Shown here: one piece after another, positions 8,761 to 16,978 of the stretch
Numbering within the stretch: position 1 is the stretch's first letter
How the letters are laid out: each line of letters opens with the position of its first letter
DNA from: Candidatus Koribacter versatilis Ellin345
Lineage (GTDB): Bacteria > Acidobacteriota > Terriglobia > Terriglobales > Acidobacteriaceae
Assembly: GCF_000014005.1 (NCBI RefSeq)
Contig: NC_008009.1
Location: 1,922,001 to 1,986,000 of the forward strand
Direction: 5' to 3'
DNA: 64,000 nt
The notes under the pieces: generated by a model
The model's input: the letters and a program-made list of their open reading frames with translations, nothing else
Databases searched by the model: none
What the model was told of the DNA's origin: nothing
Made by a program: the position numbers and the translations under genes

Positions 8761-8897
8761 CGATGGCCCCCCTACGAGCCGCGCAGGGGAGGTGGGGAAG
8801 CTTCAGCAACTTCGAATTGGGGTTGCAGGAAGCTCCGGGGGAACAGCACCCGGGCGCGACCCAGTTCGAGGGACCGGAACGATCCTAGAGGTGTTTC
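8761..8897 (+). other. Possible structured leader RNA
   Basis: Between the candidate -10 (8748-8753) and the ATG at 8898 there are three consecutive potential hairpins: CCCC 8769-8772 with GGGG 8786-8789; AGCTTC-A-GCAAC (8799-8810) with GTTGC-AG-GAAGCT (8822-8834); and CCGGG (8835-8839) with CCCGG (8849-8853) around the loop GGAACAGCA. I could not match it to a riboswitch, SRP RNA, 6S RNA or tRNA that I know. It could be a leader or a small RNA. Confidence 0.35.
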
Positions 8898-9176
8898 ATG
8901 TCAACCATGATGATCCTGCTGATCGCCTGGGCCGGTTTGACGACGATCCTTGTCCTGCTGCTAATCTACCGCAGCACGCTCACACTACACGAGGACGACC
9001 AAATCTTTTTGAGCGATTCCGATGCCCACCTGCAGAGAGAGCAGGAAGAGCTTTCCGTGAAGGTGAATCGCCTGACTCCTTTCGTCCGGCTGCTTGGTGC
9101 GGCCTCGACGTTACTCATTTTGTTTATCGCCGGCTTGGCGTTGTATCAGCAGTTGAACAAGACGGGGTTGGAGTAG
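8898..9176 (+). CDS. Small two-helix membrane protein, unknown function
   Basis: A 92-residue protein with two predicted membrane helices (about 5-24 and 66-86) and a charged loop of about 40 residues between them ('LHEDDQIFLSDSDAHLQREQEELSVKVNRL'). I do not recognise a family with certainty. The ATG has AGAGG eight bases upstream. No co-directional neighbour follows closely, so it is probably monocistronic, behind a long, possibly structured leader. Confidence 0.65.
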   Translation: MSTMMILLIAWAGLTTILVLLLIYRSTLTLHEDDQIFLSDSDAHLQREQEELSVKVNRLTPFVRLLGAASTLLILFIAGLALYQQLNKTGLE

Positions 9177-9414
9177 GCTTCGGGTTCCACGTCCCGAATC
9201 CGGTTTGAACTCGGCCCGTGATTGCGCAAGCAACTCTCACCTGGTGAGAGCGTGCGGATGCTCGGAAGGACGATTGCTCTCCGCGACAGCCGCGGATTGA
9301 CGCGGTCTTCGTCCAGCATTGCAAGAACGGAGCGTGCCAGCGATGGCGCGCCTCCTGCTCCCGTTGACGACGCACGCGGAGCACTTGAGCTTGCGCATCA
9401 CGGGCCTCGTCTGT
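9177..9414. other. Intergenic region, 238 bases
   Basis: Lies between the small membrane protein and the end of the glycosyltransferase gene. The only structure I see is an inverted repeat CTCTCAC (9234-9240) / GTGAGAG (9244-9250). Open frames exist on both strands but have no start signals or family resemblance; I see no supported gene. Confidence 0.5.
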
Positions 9415-10992
9415 CTAGCGAAGCCGCGCGTTCTCCGCGTGCTCGATCTGCACCAGAGCCACCCATTCCCCGCGGCGATGGGACTGGTACACAATGCGTC
9501 CGCCGACCATGCGCGCTGCCACTTCGGGCGAGATGTCGATGTGGTAATCGAAGAACCGCTTCTGCATGCCCTCCCAGTAGGCTGAATGAATAAGCAGGTG
9601 TGGAGGCTCATATTTCGTTGAGAAGAGATAGACCCAGTCGTACTGGCCTTGCGCAGCGGCGGCGAGCGTCATCTGCGCCGCGGTGAAGTTCTCGATGCGG
9701 ACGACAGGGATGGGCTCTTTCAGGTATCCAAGAAACGGCCGTGAGATTTCGTCAGAGGCAGGCCATGCCGTCAGGACATGTGCGCCGTGTGCGTGCTGCG
9801 AGAGATACGTTGCAGCGCCACGATGCAGGAGGATGTAGTCGCGATAGGTGAGATTGTCTTCCGGCGCGAAGCGGTACGGCGGATTGAACACCAGGCCTGC
9901 CAGAAACGACGCAACGACGACCGCGGTTGCGACCGGCCACCAGCGCAAGCGTCGATAGAGCGTGCTCACGCAGACCAGCACAATCAGCGGATAGACCGGC
10001 AACATGTAGCGTGCGAGCACCGCGCCGCCTGCAATCGCAAGCGACACCACGTGTGCGGCGATTACCGCGTACAGAACCATCTGCACGGGGAGTGCGATAC
10101 GGCGTCGTGCGGCCGTGCCATCCACCACGGCGGGTTCGAGCATTGCAGCCAACGTGAGCAGCGTGAGCACGAACAGGTTCATATAGCCGAGCGTGTGCCA
10201 CAAACGGAGCACGATGGCGAGGACGATGCGGAGTGGAGTGAGCGTCGCGCCGACGTTATAGCTGTAGTAGTACGGATCGCCAGTGTAAAAGCCGGTGCGA
10301 TGGTGCAGATACAGAAACCAAATCGCCAGCGGAACGAAGCTCAGCAGCAGCCGCACCGCGCGCTTCCAGTTTCGCGGACCGGTGCGCCATCTTGCCGGAG
10401 CGAATACCTCCCATGCGATGAGAACGCCGGGTGTAAGAATCGCCGTTTCTTTTGAAAGTCCCGCGAAGGCGAACATGATTACCGCACGAACATTGCGGCC
10501 TTCCAAGTAGAAGGCCACTCCCCAGATGGTGAATGCGGTCACCAGCATGTCGAGGTGGGCGAGAGAACTCTGCGCGAAGAAAACCGGAAACGCGGCAGTG
10601 CAGAGGACGGCGATCACCGCAACCGTACGGTTCGCCACTACAGACGCGAGTCGCCAGAGCCCAAGGAGCGAGAACGAGGTGACGATGAGTAAGGCGATTC
10701 GCGTCACTGCGGGCGTGAAGCCGCTCAGCTTCCACCAGGTTGCGAGGTAAATCGCCAGCAGTGGCGGATGCGCGTTCGAAAGCGTCGAGTGCGGAATCAA
10801 ATCGCCGGTAATTAGAAGGTCGCGTGCTGCAGGAATGTAATACCCAGCCTCATCCCAGAAATAGGGAAGCCGTAAGAGTGCGCCGTGGCTGAGGAAGAGC
10901 GCGACGAAGATCAGCGAGAACGCCGACAGGTGTTCCCGGACTGAAGGCGGAGACTGCAATGGCTGGTCGAGATTGGAGGGAGGGCTACTCAT
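9415..10992 (-). CDS. Membrane glycosyltransferase, GT39/ArnT-like
   Basis: A 525-residue polytopic membrane protein (about 10-12 helices). The first periplasmic loop contains 'PYFWDEAGYYIPAARDLL', in which the Asp-Glu pair fits the catalytic acid of GT-C lipid-phosphosugar transferases such as ArnT and protein O-mannosyltransferases, and 'SNAHPPLLAIYLATWW' resembles the usual HPPL motif. The C-terminal periplasmic domain (from about 400) is soluble. Such enzymes move sugars from polyprenyl phosphate to lipid, protein or glycan acceptors; the acceptor cannot be told here. The start ATG at 10992 lacks a clear ribosome site, and a TTG 15 bases upstream is possible. Confidence 0.8.
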   Translation of the reverse strand: MSSPPSNLDQPLQSPPSVREHLSAFSLIFVALFLSHGALLRLPYFWDEAGYYIPAARDLLITGDLIPHSTLSNAHPPLLAIYLATWWKLSGFTPAVTRIALLIVTSFSLLGLWRLASVVANRTVAVIAVLCTAAFPVFFAQSSLAHLDMLVTAFTIWGVAFYLEGRNVRAVIMFAFAGLSKETAILTPGVLIAWEVFAPARWRTGPRNWKRAVRLLLSFVPLAIWFLYLHHRTGFYTGDPYYYSYNVGATLTPLRIVLAIVLRLWHTLGYMNLFVLTLLTLAAMLEPAVVDGTAARRRIALPVQMVLYAVIAAHVVSLAIAGGAVLARYMLPVYPLIVLVCVSTLYRRLRWWPVATAVVVASFLAGLVFNPPYRFAPEDNLTYRDYILLHRGAATYLSQHAHGAHVLTAWPASDEISRPFLGYLKEPIPVVRIENFTAAQMTLAAAAQGQYDWVYLFSTKYEPPHLLIHSAYWEGMQKRFFDYHIDISPEVAARMVGGRIVYQSHRRGEWVALVQIEHAENARLR

Positions 10993-11111
10993 CCACAAGA
11001 CAGGCAAGCTTTGGCGAATGCCAAAGTGTTATTTTGGCCGCCGGAGGCCTTCTCTTGTAATCCTGAGGAGGCGCAATCCCGGCACGAGCGTCCACACCGG
11101 GCTGCAAGAGT

Positions 11112-11402
11112 TTAGTGGACCGGACCGACCATCCGTGGGTCGAGCTTGATCTCGCCGAAGGTGTTCTCGTAGTTCTGCACGTTCTGCTGAAGCAGGGTGA
11201 GCAGAGCTTTGGCTTGTTGGGGGCTCAAATAGACACCCTGGAAGTTGCGGACCTCGACTTCCGTTTCGCTCGACTGGTGCAAGGTGCCGAAGACGAGGAA
11301 GAAGTCCCATACGTTTACGCGCACCTGCACGCTGTTGGAGTAGCTTTCCCGATACTCCGGGGTGGTCAAAATCTGGATCTTCGGTTCCGAAGGGAACGCC
11401 AT
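11112..11402 (-). CDS. DUF3467 family protein
   Basis: A 96-residue soluble protein matching the DUF3467 pattern: 'SVQVRVNVWDFFLVFG' near residues 24-40 and 'GVYLSPQQAKALLTLLQQNVQNYE' near 56-80. The family is small, widespread and without a known biochemical function. A GAGG stands about 12 bases before the ATG. It is 109 bases upstream of the glycosyltransferase on the same strand and might share its transcript, but no functional link is evident. Confidence 0.75.
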   Translation of the reverse strand: MAFPSEPKIQILTTPEYRESYSNSVQVRVNVWDFFLVFGTLHQSSETEVEVRNFQGVYLSPQQAKALLTLLQQNVQNYENTFGEIKLDPRMVGPVH

Positions 11403-11511
11403 ATACGAACGAACCTCGTCTCGGCCAAGCGGTGGCGCCGGTTTTCAAAGCAAGTTGCTGAAAGTGTACCAAAGCCACTGGCAAGGTCAATGCAGTACTC
11501 TTAACCCGAAT

Positions 11512-12138
11512 CTACTTCTCCACTCGGAGAAATGAGCCTTCCGTAGCATCCACGACGACCCGAAGCTGGCTGTCGTCACTGCTTGAGCCGTAGGAGACGC
11601 GCCATTCGAGCTTGTTCTTGCCGTGGTTCCATTCCAGCGTGAAGAACACCGGGATCTTGGGGTCAGCCTTGGTCAACTTCTCGCCGCCATGCTTTTGAGC
11701 CACTTGGAAGGCGGCGTCGCTATCAATCTTGAGGAAGGCGACATCGAAAACCTGGGTTGAGGTGTTGGTCGCACTGTACGCATCGTCCCCGCCATGCGAA
11801 ACACCCTGCTCAAGTCCGGGGCCGCTAATGCCTGTCCACTGGAACGATTTCATAGAACTGCGGGCCGCCGATCCGAAGGCGCAATGCCACACCCCCGCCT
11901 TACCCTCTGTGACCGGATCTCCGGCGTTATACTCGGACTGCAACCGGAAAGGTTTGGCATCGACGGCCCAGCCGTGGGCCGCGATATAAAGCTTTTGGAA
12001 AGCTCCGCGGCCGGTTTCATATTCGTTGGCCTTCGTCTCCTGCTTTGGTTTTTCCGGCGAAGCAGTGTTAGTGGCAGGTTTGGAGTCGCAGGCGGCGAGC
12101 GCAAGGATAGATAGCAGAATAAGAGTCAGTCGTTTCAT
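11512..12138 (-). CDS. Putative lipoprotein, unknown function
   Basis: A 208-residue product with a lipoprotein signal peptide: 'MKRLTLILLSILALAAC' ends in the lipobox LAAC, so Cys17 should be lipidated. The mature part starts with a Ser/Thr/Lys-rich linker and then a globular domain with 'ETGRGAFQKLYIAAHGWAVDAKPFRL' and a C-terminal beta-rich part ('NKLEWRVSYGSSSDDSQLRVVVDATEGSFL') reminiscent of PepSY-like folds, though I cannot assign it. The ATG at 12138 follows GGAAAG. It is divergent from the DinB gene with only 51 bases between the two starts. Confidence 0.7.
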   Translation of the reverse strand: MKRLTLILLSILALAACDSKPATNTASPEKPKQETKANEYETGRGAFQKLYIAAHGWAVDAKPFRLQSEYNAGDPVTEGKAGVWHCAFGSAARSSMKSFQWTGISGPGLEQGVSHGGDDAYSATNTSTQVFDVAFLKIDSDAAFQVAQKHGGEKLTKADPKIPVFFTLEWNHGKNKLEWRVSYGSSSDDSQLRVVVDATEGSFLRVEK

Positions 12139-12189
12139 TTTCTTTCCGGCGACCAGTGTCGCACATTGAATGGATGCAGGAGAGCACGC

Positions 12190-12702
12190 ATGCAGCCGTA
12201 TCTCGATCAGCTTTCCCAATTATTGCAACAGGCAACTGCCGGCATGAACGACGATCAGCTCTTACGTGCGCCGGAAGGAAAGTGGTGTGCCGCCGAGGTG
12301 CTCGAACATTTGCGGTTGACCTACACGGGGACCGCGAAAATGCTGGAGAAGAACCGCGACCAGGCCGTCGTGGAGCCGGCTCCTATCGATGATCGCGTCA
12401 GCGCGGCGCGCAAGTTGATCTTCGATCAAGGCAGCTTCTTCGAGGGTCTGCAGGCACCGCCATTCGCGACGCCGAAAACTCCGCCCGATGCCAATGTGCG
12501 CACTCGTATTCAGGAAGACCTGAAGCGACTGGGCGTTGCGATCGACGAGGCCGAACAAAGGCGCGGCAAGGACGCTAACCTCGGAAACCACTTTGCGCTC
12601 GGTCCCCTCAACGGCGAGCAGTGGCGACACTTCCACTACGAACACGGGCGCCATCATGCCAAACAACTTGAAGCTCTGAAGGTCTTCGCAGCGAAAGCCT
12701 AG
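12190..12702 (+). CDS. DinB-superfamily protein
   Basis: A 170-residue four-helix-bundle protein. 'GKWCAAEVLEHLRLTY' near residues 33-48 gives the first metal-ligand His of the DinB/YfiT fold, and 'HFHYEHGRHHAKQL' near the C terminus gives the HxxxH-type ligands. Members bind a divalent metal; some act as thiol transferases, but the substrate here is unknown. The ATG at 12190 was chosen over the one at 12172 because AGGAG lies eight bases upstream. The stop overlaps the end of the convergent acetyltransferase gene by four bases. Confidence 0.8.
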   Translation: MQPYLDQLSQLLQQATAGMNDDQLLRAPEGKWCAAEVLEHLRLTYTGTAKMLEKNRDQAVVEPAPIDDRVSAARKLIFDQGSFFEGLQAPPFATPKTPPDANVRTRIQEDLKRLGVAIDEAEQRRGKDANLGNHFALGPLNGEQWRHFHYEHGRHHAKQLEALKVFAAKA

Positions 12703-13310
12703 CGGCGGAGGCAGGATCGAATGATTGAGCTGACGTTTGTCCATTCGCTAGCAAGAATGCTGAAGATGGCGGAATCCCGCAGGGATCCGTCGCGGGCGAT
12801 CTGGTGCGCCCGCAGGATGCCTTCGAATTTGGCGCCGAGTTTATCGAGTGACGCTCGCGATCGGTCGTTGCGAGCGTCGGTGTGAAATTCGACGCGCACA
12901 CATTCGAGGACATCGAAGGCGTAGCGAAGCAGAAGCCATTTTGCTTCCAGATTCACGCCAGTTCGCCAGACTTCCGGCGCATACCATGAGCCAATAAGTG
13001 CGCGCCGATGGTTGCGGTCGAGCTCTTTCAGTCGCGTGCAGCCGACGATTCGATCCAGCCGCAGATCATGGACGGCGAAGGGTGCGGTACTCCCCGCGTT
13101 CCAATCGTTGAGCAGTTTCTCGACGTAGGCATGCATCGCAGCTTCCGTCCGGGCATCGCTGGTGATGAACTGCCAGACTTTGGGATCCGAGCCTGCTTGA
13201 GCAAGCGCGTCCGCGTGTTCGAACGTCAGATGTTCGAGCCGGACAATGCTGCCGATGAGTGGTTGGGTTGGAAGTGGGATCGGCCAGTTCGCTGGAAGGT
13301 ACGCTTTCAT
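12699..13310 (-). CDS. GNAT acetyltransferase, RimJ/RimL type
   Basis: A 203-residue GNAT-fold protein. 'LIGSIVRLEHLTFEHADAL' at the N terminus, 'IGSWYAPEVWRTGVNLEAKWLLLRYAFD' in the acetyl-CoA-binding region and 'NDRSRASLDKLGAKFEGILR' near residues 147-166 are typical of the RimJ/RimL branch, which acetylates N termini or small amines. The substrate is not predictable. It ends convergently against the DinB gene with a four-base overlap. About 150 bases of unannotated sequence separate its start from the response regulator end. Confidence 0.82.
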   Translation of the reverse strand: MKAYLPANWPIPLPTQPLIGSIVRLEHLTFEHADALAQAGSDPKVWQFITSDARTEAAMHAYVEKLLNDWNAGSTAPFAVHDLRLDRIVGCTRLKELDRNHRRALIGSWYAPEVWRTGVNLEAKWLLLRYAFDVLECVRVEFHTDARNDRSRASLDKLGAKFEGILRAHQIARDGSLRDSAIFSILASEWTNVSSIIRSCLRR

Positions 13311-13462
13311 GAGGTCTCCTTTCCGCGTCTTGCGGAGGACCTCAGGCCTTTTATGCCGTCAGTTGCGGGTTGCAGTCCCTGGTGTCGCTTGGTCGCGGCC
13401 TCTCGAAGAGAGCGGAACCCTAGACACAATCGTTGGTTGTCGAATCCCATGCTAGCACGACG

Positions 13463-14839
13463 CTAGTCGAGGCCGTACCCGTGGATCTTGGTCAGTAGCG
13501 TCTTGTAGGAAATGCCGAGGCGTTCTGCGGCCGCCGACTTGTTCCACTTGCATTCGCGCAGCGTGGCTTCGATCTTCGCCTTCTCGATGGTGCGGCTGGC
13601 TTGCGCGGAAACCTCGGGCAGGGAACCGCCCATATCGATTGAGTGTTCTCCGAGCGACACGGCTGCGGCGCTGCGGAGATTGGCGGAGAGCCCAAGGTCG
13701 GCAGCTGTGACTTCGGTATCGTGCAGGATTGCCGCACGTTCAATGGTGTTCTGTAGCTCACGAACGTTTCCTGGCCAAAGATGCGCACGCAACGCTGCCA
13801 GAGCATCCGGAGCCAGAGATAGCCGAGGCTTCTTCAACTCCTGACGGAAGTGGGCAAGAAAATGTTCCGCAATGAGGATGACGTCTTCGCCACGCTCTCG
13901 CAGGGGCGGAATGCGAATTGGGAACACTGCGAGTCGATAGTAAAGATCGCGACGGAACGCTCCAGCTTCGACTGCCTGCTCCAGTTCACGATTGGTCGCC
14001 GCGACCACCCTCACATCCAATTGCAAAGGCATGGTCGAGCCGAGCCGTTCTACGACGTGCTCTTCCAGAACTCGCAACAACTTCGATTGCAGATTCAGCG
14101 GCAGCTCGCCGATCTCATCCAAAAAGATCGTGCCGCGATTCGCCATTTCGAATTTTCCAGACTTCCGAGTGTTCGCACCGGTGAACGCGCCTTTTTCGTG
14201 CCCGAAGAGCTCGTTCTCGATGAGACCTTCCGGCATCGCCGCACAGTTGAGGGCCACGAACGGCTGCGTGCTGCGAATACTGAGTTGGTGGATCGCACGC
14301 GCAAAGAGCTCTTTCCCTGTCCCACTTTCTCCAAGCAGCAATACGGTCGAATCCGACCCGGCGATGCGTTGCATTTCGCGGGCCGAGTTCTGCATCGTCG
14401 GGTGCTCACCGATAATGCGCGGGAAGCCCATTTTGCGCGCATATTCCTCGCGCAGCACGACATTGTCGCGCATCAATCGCTGTCGCTCGACGGCGCGCTC
14501 AAGAAGCAATTTGAGATGGGTGAGATCAATCGGCTTCTGGATAAAGTCGAATGCTCCGGCGCGCATGGCTTCGACCGCATCGGCGATCGTGCCGAACGCC
14601 GTCATGACGACCACTGGAACCATGGGATCGGAATCGAGCGCTGCGGAGAGAACATCCATACCGCTGCCACCGGGCAGCTTGAGATCGGTGAGCACAGCGG
14701 AAAAGCGCTGCTTCGCTAAATCCACGAGCGCTTCGTTCACGTTCGCTGAGGGCAGAACGGCGTAGCCCATCCGCTGCAGAGCGGTGGTGAGCATCTCGCG
14801 CAAGTCAGCTTTGTCTTCTACGAGGAGAATGCAATCCAT
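13463..14839 (-). CDS. Sigma-54-dependent response regulator, NtrC/PilR-like
   Basis: A 458-residue activator with three domains. The receiver domain (1-120) has acidic residues E8 and D9, phosphoacceptor D52 (LTDLKLP) and K102. The AAA+ domain (about 140-380) has Walker A GESGTGKE at 170-177 and the sigma-54 contact loop GAFTGA at 218-223. A Fis-type helix-turn-helix closes the protein (about 418-458). It should activate sigma-54 promoters when phosphorylated. The PAS kinase two genes upstream on the same strand is the likely partner, and the prepilin peptidase beyond it suggests a PilR role. A terminator-like hairpin ends 11 bases before the ATG and contains the only Shine-Dalgarno-like GAGGG. 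Confidence 0.9.
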   Translation of the reverse strand: MDCILLVEDKADLREMLTTALQRMGYAVLPSANVNEALVDLAKQRFSAVLTDLKLPGGSGMDVLSAALDSDPMVPVVVMTAFGTIADAVEAMRAGAFDFIQKPIDLTHLKLLLERAVERQRLMRDNVVLREEYARKMGFPRIIGEHPTMQNSAREMQRIAGSDSTVLLLGESGTGKELFARAIHQLSIRSTQPFVALNCAAMPEGLIENELFGHEKGAFTGANTRKSGKFEMANRGTIFLDEIGELPLNLQSKLLRVLEEHVVERLGSTMPLQLDVRVVAATNRELEQAVEAGAFRRDLYYRLAVFPIRIPPLRERGEDVILIAEHFLAHFRQELKKPRLSLAPDALAALRAHLWPGNVRELQNTIERAAILHDTEVTAADLGLSANLRSAAAVSLGEHSIDMGGSLPEVSAQASRTIEKAKIEATLRECKWNKSAAAERLGISYKTLLTKIHGYGLD

Positions 14840-14849
14840 AAAGTCAAAA

Positions 14850-14880
14850 ACCCTCGAACGACGTCAGGTCGCGCGAGGGT
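14850..14880 (-). terminator. Terminator hairpin just before the regulator start
   Basis: On the minus strand ACCCTCG (14880-14874) pairs with CGAGGGT (14856-14850), followed by a T run. It ends the coiled-coil gene at 14902. The 3' arm GAGGG is also the only Shine-Dalgarno-like sequence before the regulator ATG at 14839, so folding would both end transcription and hide the ribosome site. Confidence 0.65.
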
Positions 14881-14901
14881 CTGTTCAAGTTCAGAGCTTT
14901 C

Positions 14902-15501
14902 TCAGTCGTACGCTTTGTTGGCGCCGGCCTTGTGCGCCTTGTCCTGCATATCGGTGAGCTTTGTCTGCTCATCCGAAATCTGCTGTTTTAAAGTGTCGAG
15001 CTTTTCGCGGGAGGCCTTGTCCTTGTCGAGGAAATCTTTCTGGTCGCGGAGCTTGTTGCCGGCATCGGCGTAGTAAGTCGTTTGTGCAAGCTTCAGTTCG
15101 CGCTCGTTCAGATCGTACTCACGCTGAAGGTCGGCAATCCTCTGCTTCTGAGCGTCGAGTTTGCCTTTCCATTCTTCGTCGATCTTCTTTTGCTCATCAA
15201 CAGTATCGGGCTTCTTCGCGTCCTTCGAATCGGCCTTGGCGTCCTTACCGGCAGCGGCATCCTTACCGGTATCGGCAGTGGCCGCGGTCGCGTCGGTTGC
15301 AGCCGCATCTGAGGACGTAGCTGTATCCGCAGTCGGCGGACGGTCCGGGAAGTCGTCGTTGGTCCATACCTTGTGGGCCTTGTCGGTGGACTTCTGCTGG
15401 CGGGCAACATCGCCCAGGCTCTGCGATTGAGTTTGCTGCTGGGCAGAGACACATACGGATGTGGCCAGCGCGAGCAACGCAAGTGGCACAAGTTTCTTCA
15501 T
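14902..15501 (-). CDS. Exported coiled-coil protein, unknown function
   Basis: A 199-residue product with a signal peptide ('MKKLVPLALLALATSVCVSAQ'), then 'SLGDVARQQKS' and 'VWTNDDFP', an Ala/Asp/Thr/Lys-rich low-complexity linker (about 60-105), and a long heptad-rich helix from 110 to the end. Similar short exported proteins with 'LGDVAR..K' starts are common in Acidobacteria and have no assigned role. GGGGGAAG precedes the ATG at 15501; upstream in-frame starts would precede the signal peptide. It sits between a histidine kinase and a sigma-54 regulator on the same strand, which is an odd place for an unrelated gene. Confidence 0.75.
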   Translation of the reverse strand: MKKLVPLALLALATSVCVSAQQQTQSQSLGDVARQQKSTDKAHKVWTNDDFPDRPPTADTATSSDAAATDATAATADTGKDAAAGKDAKADSKDAKKPDTVDEQKKIDEEWKGKLDAQKQRIADLQREYDLNERELKLAQTTYYADAGNKLRDQKDFLDKDKASREKLDTLKQQISDEQTKLTDMQDKAHKAGANKAYD

Positions 15502-15634
15502 AACGCACTTCCCCCTTCGAGGAACAACGCACGGTTGGTTAGATTGCAAGCTGGACGGTATTTTATCCCGTTTGCGCTGTTACGCAACGAGTTAATAGGT
15601 GGCTTCGGTAATACGTCTTATGCCGGATTAGGGC

Positions 15635-16978
15635 TTACTTTGGGTTTGCGGTGGCGGGCTTTTCTGCTGCAGGTTTTTGTAAAGGCAGACTTAAGGTGAA
15701 TACCGCACCTTCGAGGTCGTTGCCCGCGCGAATGGAACCCCCGTGTTCGGTCACGATCCGATGTACCAGCGCTAAGCCCAGCCCTGTTCCCTGTGGCTTG
15801 GTGGTGAAGAAGGGGATGAAGATGTTCTTCAGGGCCTCTTCCGGAATGCCCGTTCCGTTGTCGTGGAGACTTAACTCCACGCTTGTGTCGGTCGCCGATG
15901 CTCGTACCGTGACGCGGACCGGAGTGTTGTTCCGTGCTGCTTCGGCGGCATTTCGCAAGAGATTACTGAAGACCTGCCGCAGCGCCGTGCGGTCGCCATT
16001 CACAACGAGCCGGTCAGGAAAGTTCTGGAACTCCAGCGTGACCTTCGTCTCTCGCGCGCAGTCTTCCAGCACTGGGCGCAGTTCGATCGGTTCGCGCTTG
16101 AGCTGTTGCGGCCGTGCGAAATTCAGGAAGTCTGTTACCACGCTGGTAAGGTTCTCAGTCGTGCCCTGGATGCGGGTTGCAAACTCGCTGACGGTTTCAT
16201 CGGGCTCGCCTTTGAGCATCTGTGCGTAGCCAGAGATTGTCGCCAACGAATTCTTGAACTCATGCGCAATACCGGCCGACATCTCGCCCAGCGACGCAAG
16301 GTTCTCGCGCACGCGCATCTGTCGCGCCAGGCTGCTGATCTGGGTGCGATCGGTGATCAAACAAGTCGAGCCAAGAAAAGCGCCGACACTCGATCGGATT
16401 GGCGAGACGGTAATCGCGAGCACCTTCTCCACGCCACCCGGCGTGCGGTAGTCCACCTCAAACCTCGTGGTCTGGTTGTGCTGCGGTGCGTCGGTAATGG
16501 CGCGCAGGAACGACGACACCTCGACTGCGGTCTGGCCGGTTTCGGTGCGCACTGCATGCACTCCTTTCATCAGGTCGCGCGTGTGAAGACCGGTGGGTGA
16601 TGCGTACCCGAGGATCTCGCGCGCTGCGGGATTCGCCTGCTGCACAATGCCTGCCGGATTGAATACGACGACTCCGCTGCCGAGGTTGGTCAGCACTGCC
16701 ACGCTCAGGCTCTCGGAGGCCGATGCACGGCTGCTGGCCGCTTCGCGCAGGCTCTTGAGTTCCTGCTCCTGCTCTTTGAGTCTGGAGATGACGCCCTGGT
16801 AGGTGTGGAAGGCGAACCCGCTGCTTTCGCGACCGGCAGGCCGGCTGCTCATATCTACGTCCTGCAGCATCATTTGCTTGAGATAGCGAAACGCCAGGGC
16901 TCCGACGGCGATGATCACAACGCTCCCCAGGAGCATCATGAAGAACTTGAAGAACGTCGGATTGGCAACAAGGTTCAC
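15635..16978 (-). CDS. PAS-domain sensor histidine kinase, PilS/NtrB-like
   Basis: A 447-residue kinase. One membrane helix (about 10-30) is followed by a coiled linker, a PAS domain (about 95-210, 'NLGSGVVVFNPAGIVQQANPAAREILGY'), the HisKA phosphorylation motif GIAHEFKNSLATI (His near residue 239), and an ATPase domain with N box 'NLLRNAAEAA', G1 DNGTGIPEE and G2 GTGLGLALVHRI. The preferred start is the GTG at 16978, whose GTGA overlaps the prepilin peptidase stop, implying translational coupling. It probably phosphorylates the sigma-54 regulator at 13463-14839; pairing with a prepilin peptidase suggests control of pilus genes, although it lacks PilS's usual six membrane helices. Confidence 0.88.
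   Translation of the reverse strand: MNLVANPTFFKFFMMLLGSVVIIAVGALAFRYLKQMMLQDVDMSSRPAGRESSGFAFHTYQGVISRLKEQEQELKSLREAASSRASASESLSVAVLTNLGSGVVVFNPAGIVQQANPAAREILGYASPTGLHTRDLMKGVHAVRTETGQTAVEVSSFLRAITDAPQHNQTTRFEVDYRTPGGVEKVLAITVSPIRSSVGAFLGSTCLITDRTQISSLARQMRVRENLASLGEMSAGIAHEFKNSLATISGYAQMLKGEPDETVSEFATRIQGTTENLTSVVTDFLNFARPQQLKREPIELRPVLEDCARETKVTLEFQNFPDRLVVNGDRTALRQVFSNLLRNAAEAARNNTPVRVTVRASATDTSVELSLHDNGTGIPEEALKNIFIPFFTTKPQGTGLGLALVHRIVTEHGGSIRAGNDLEGAVFTLSLPLQKPAAEKPATANPK

Noticed and set aside
8855-8880. GTTCGAG with flanking GC bases resembling a tRNA T arm
   Set aside because: No acceptor stem, anticodon arm or CCA end can be built around it, and it lies inside the hairpin-rich leader of the 8898 gene.
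9222-9593. Overlapping plus-strand frames downstream of the small membrane protein
   Set aside because: They run into the 3' end of the glycosyltransferase gene on the other strand and show no start signals.
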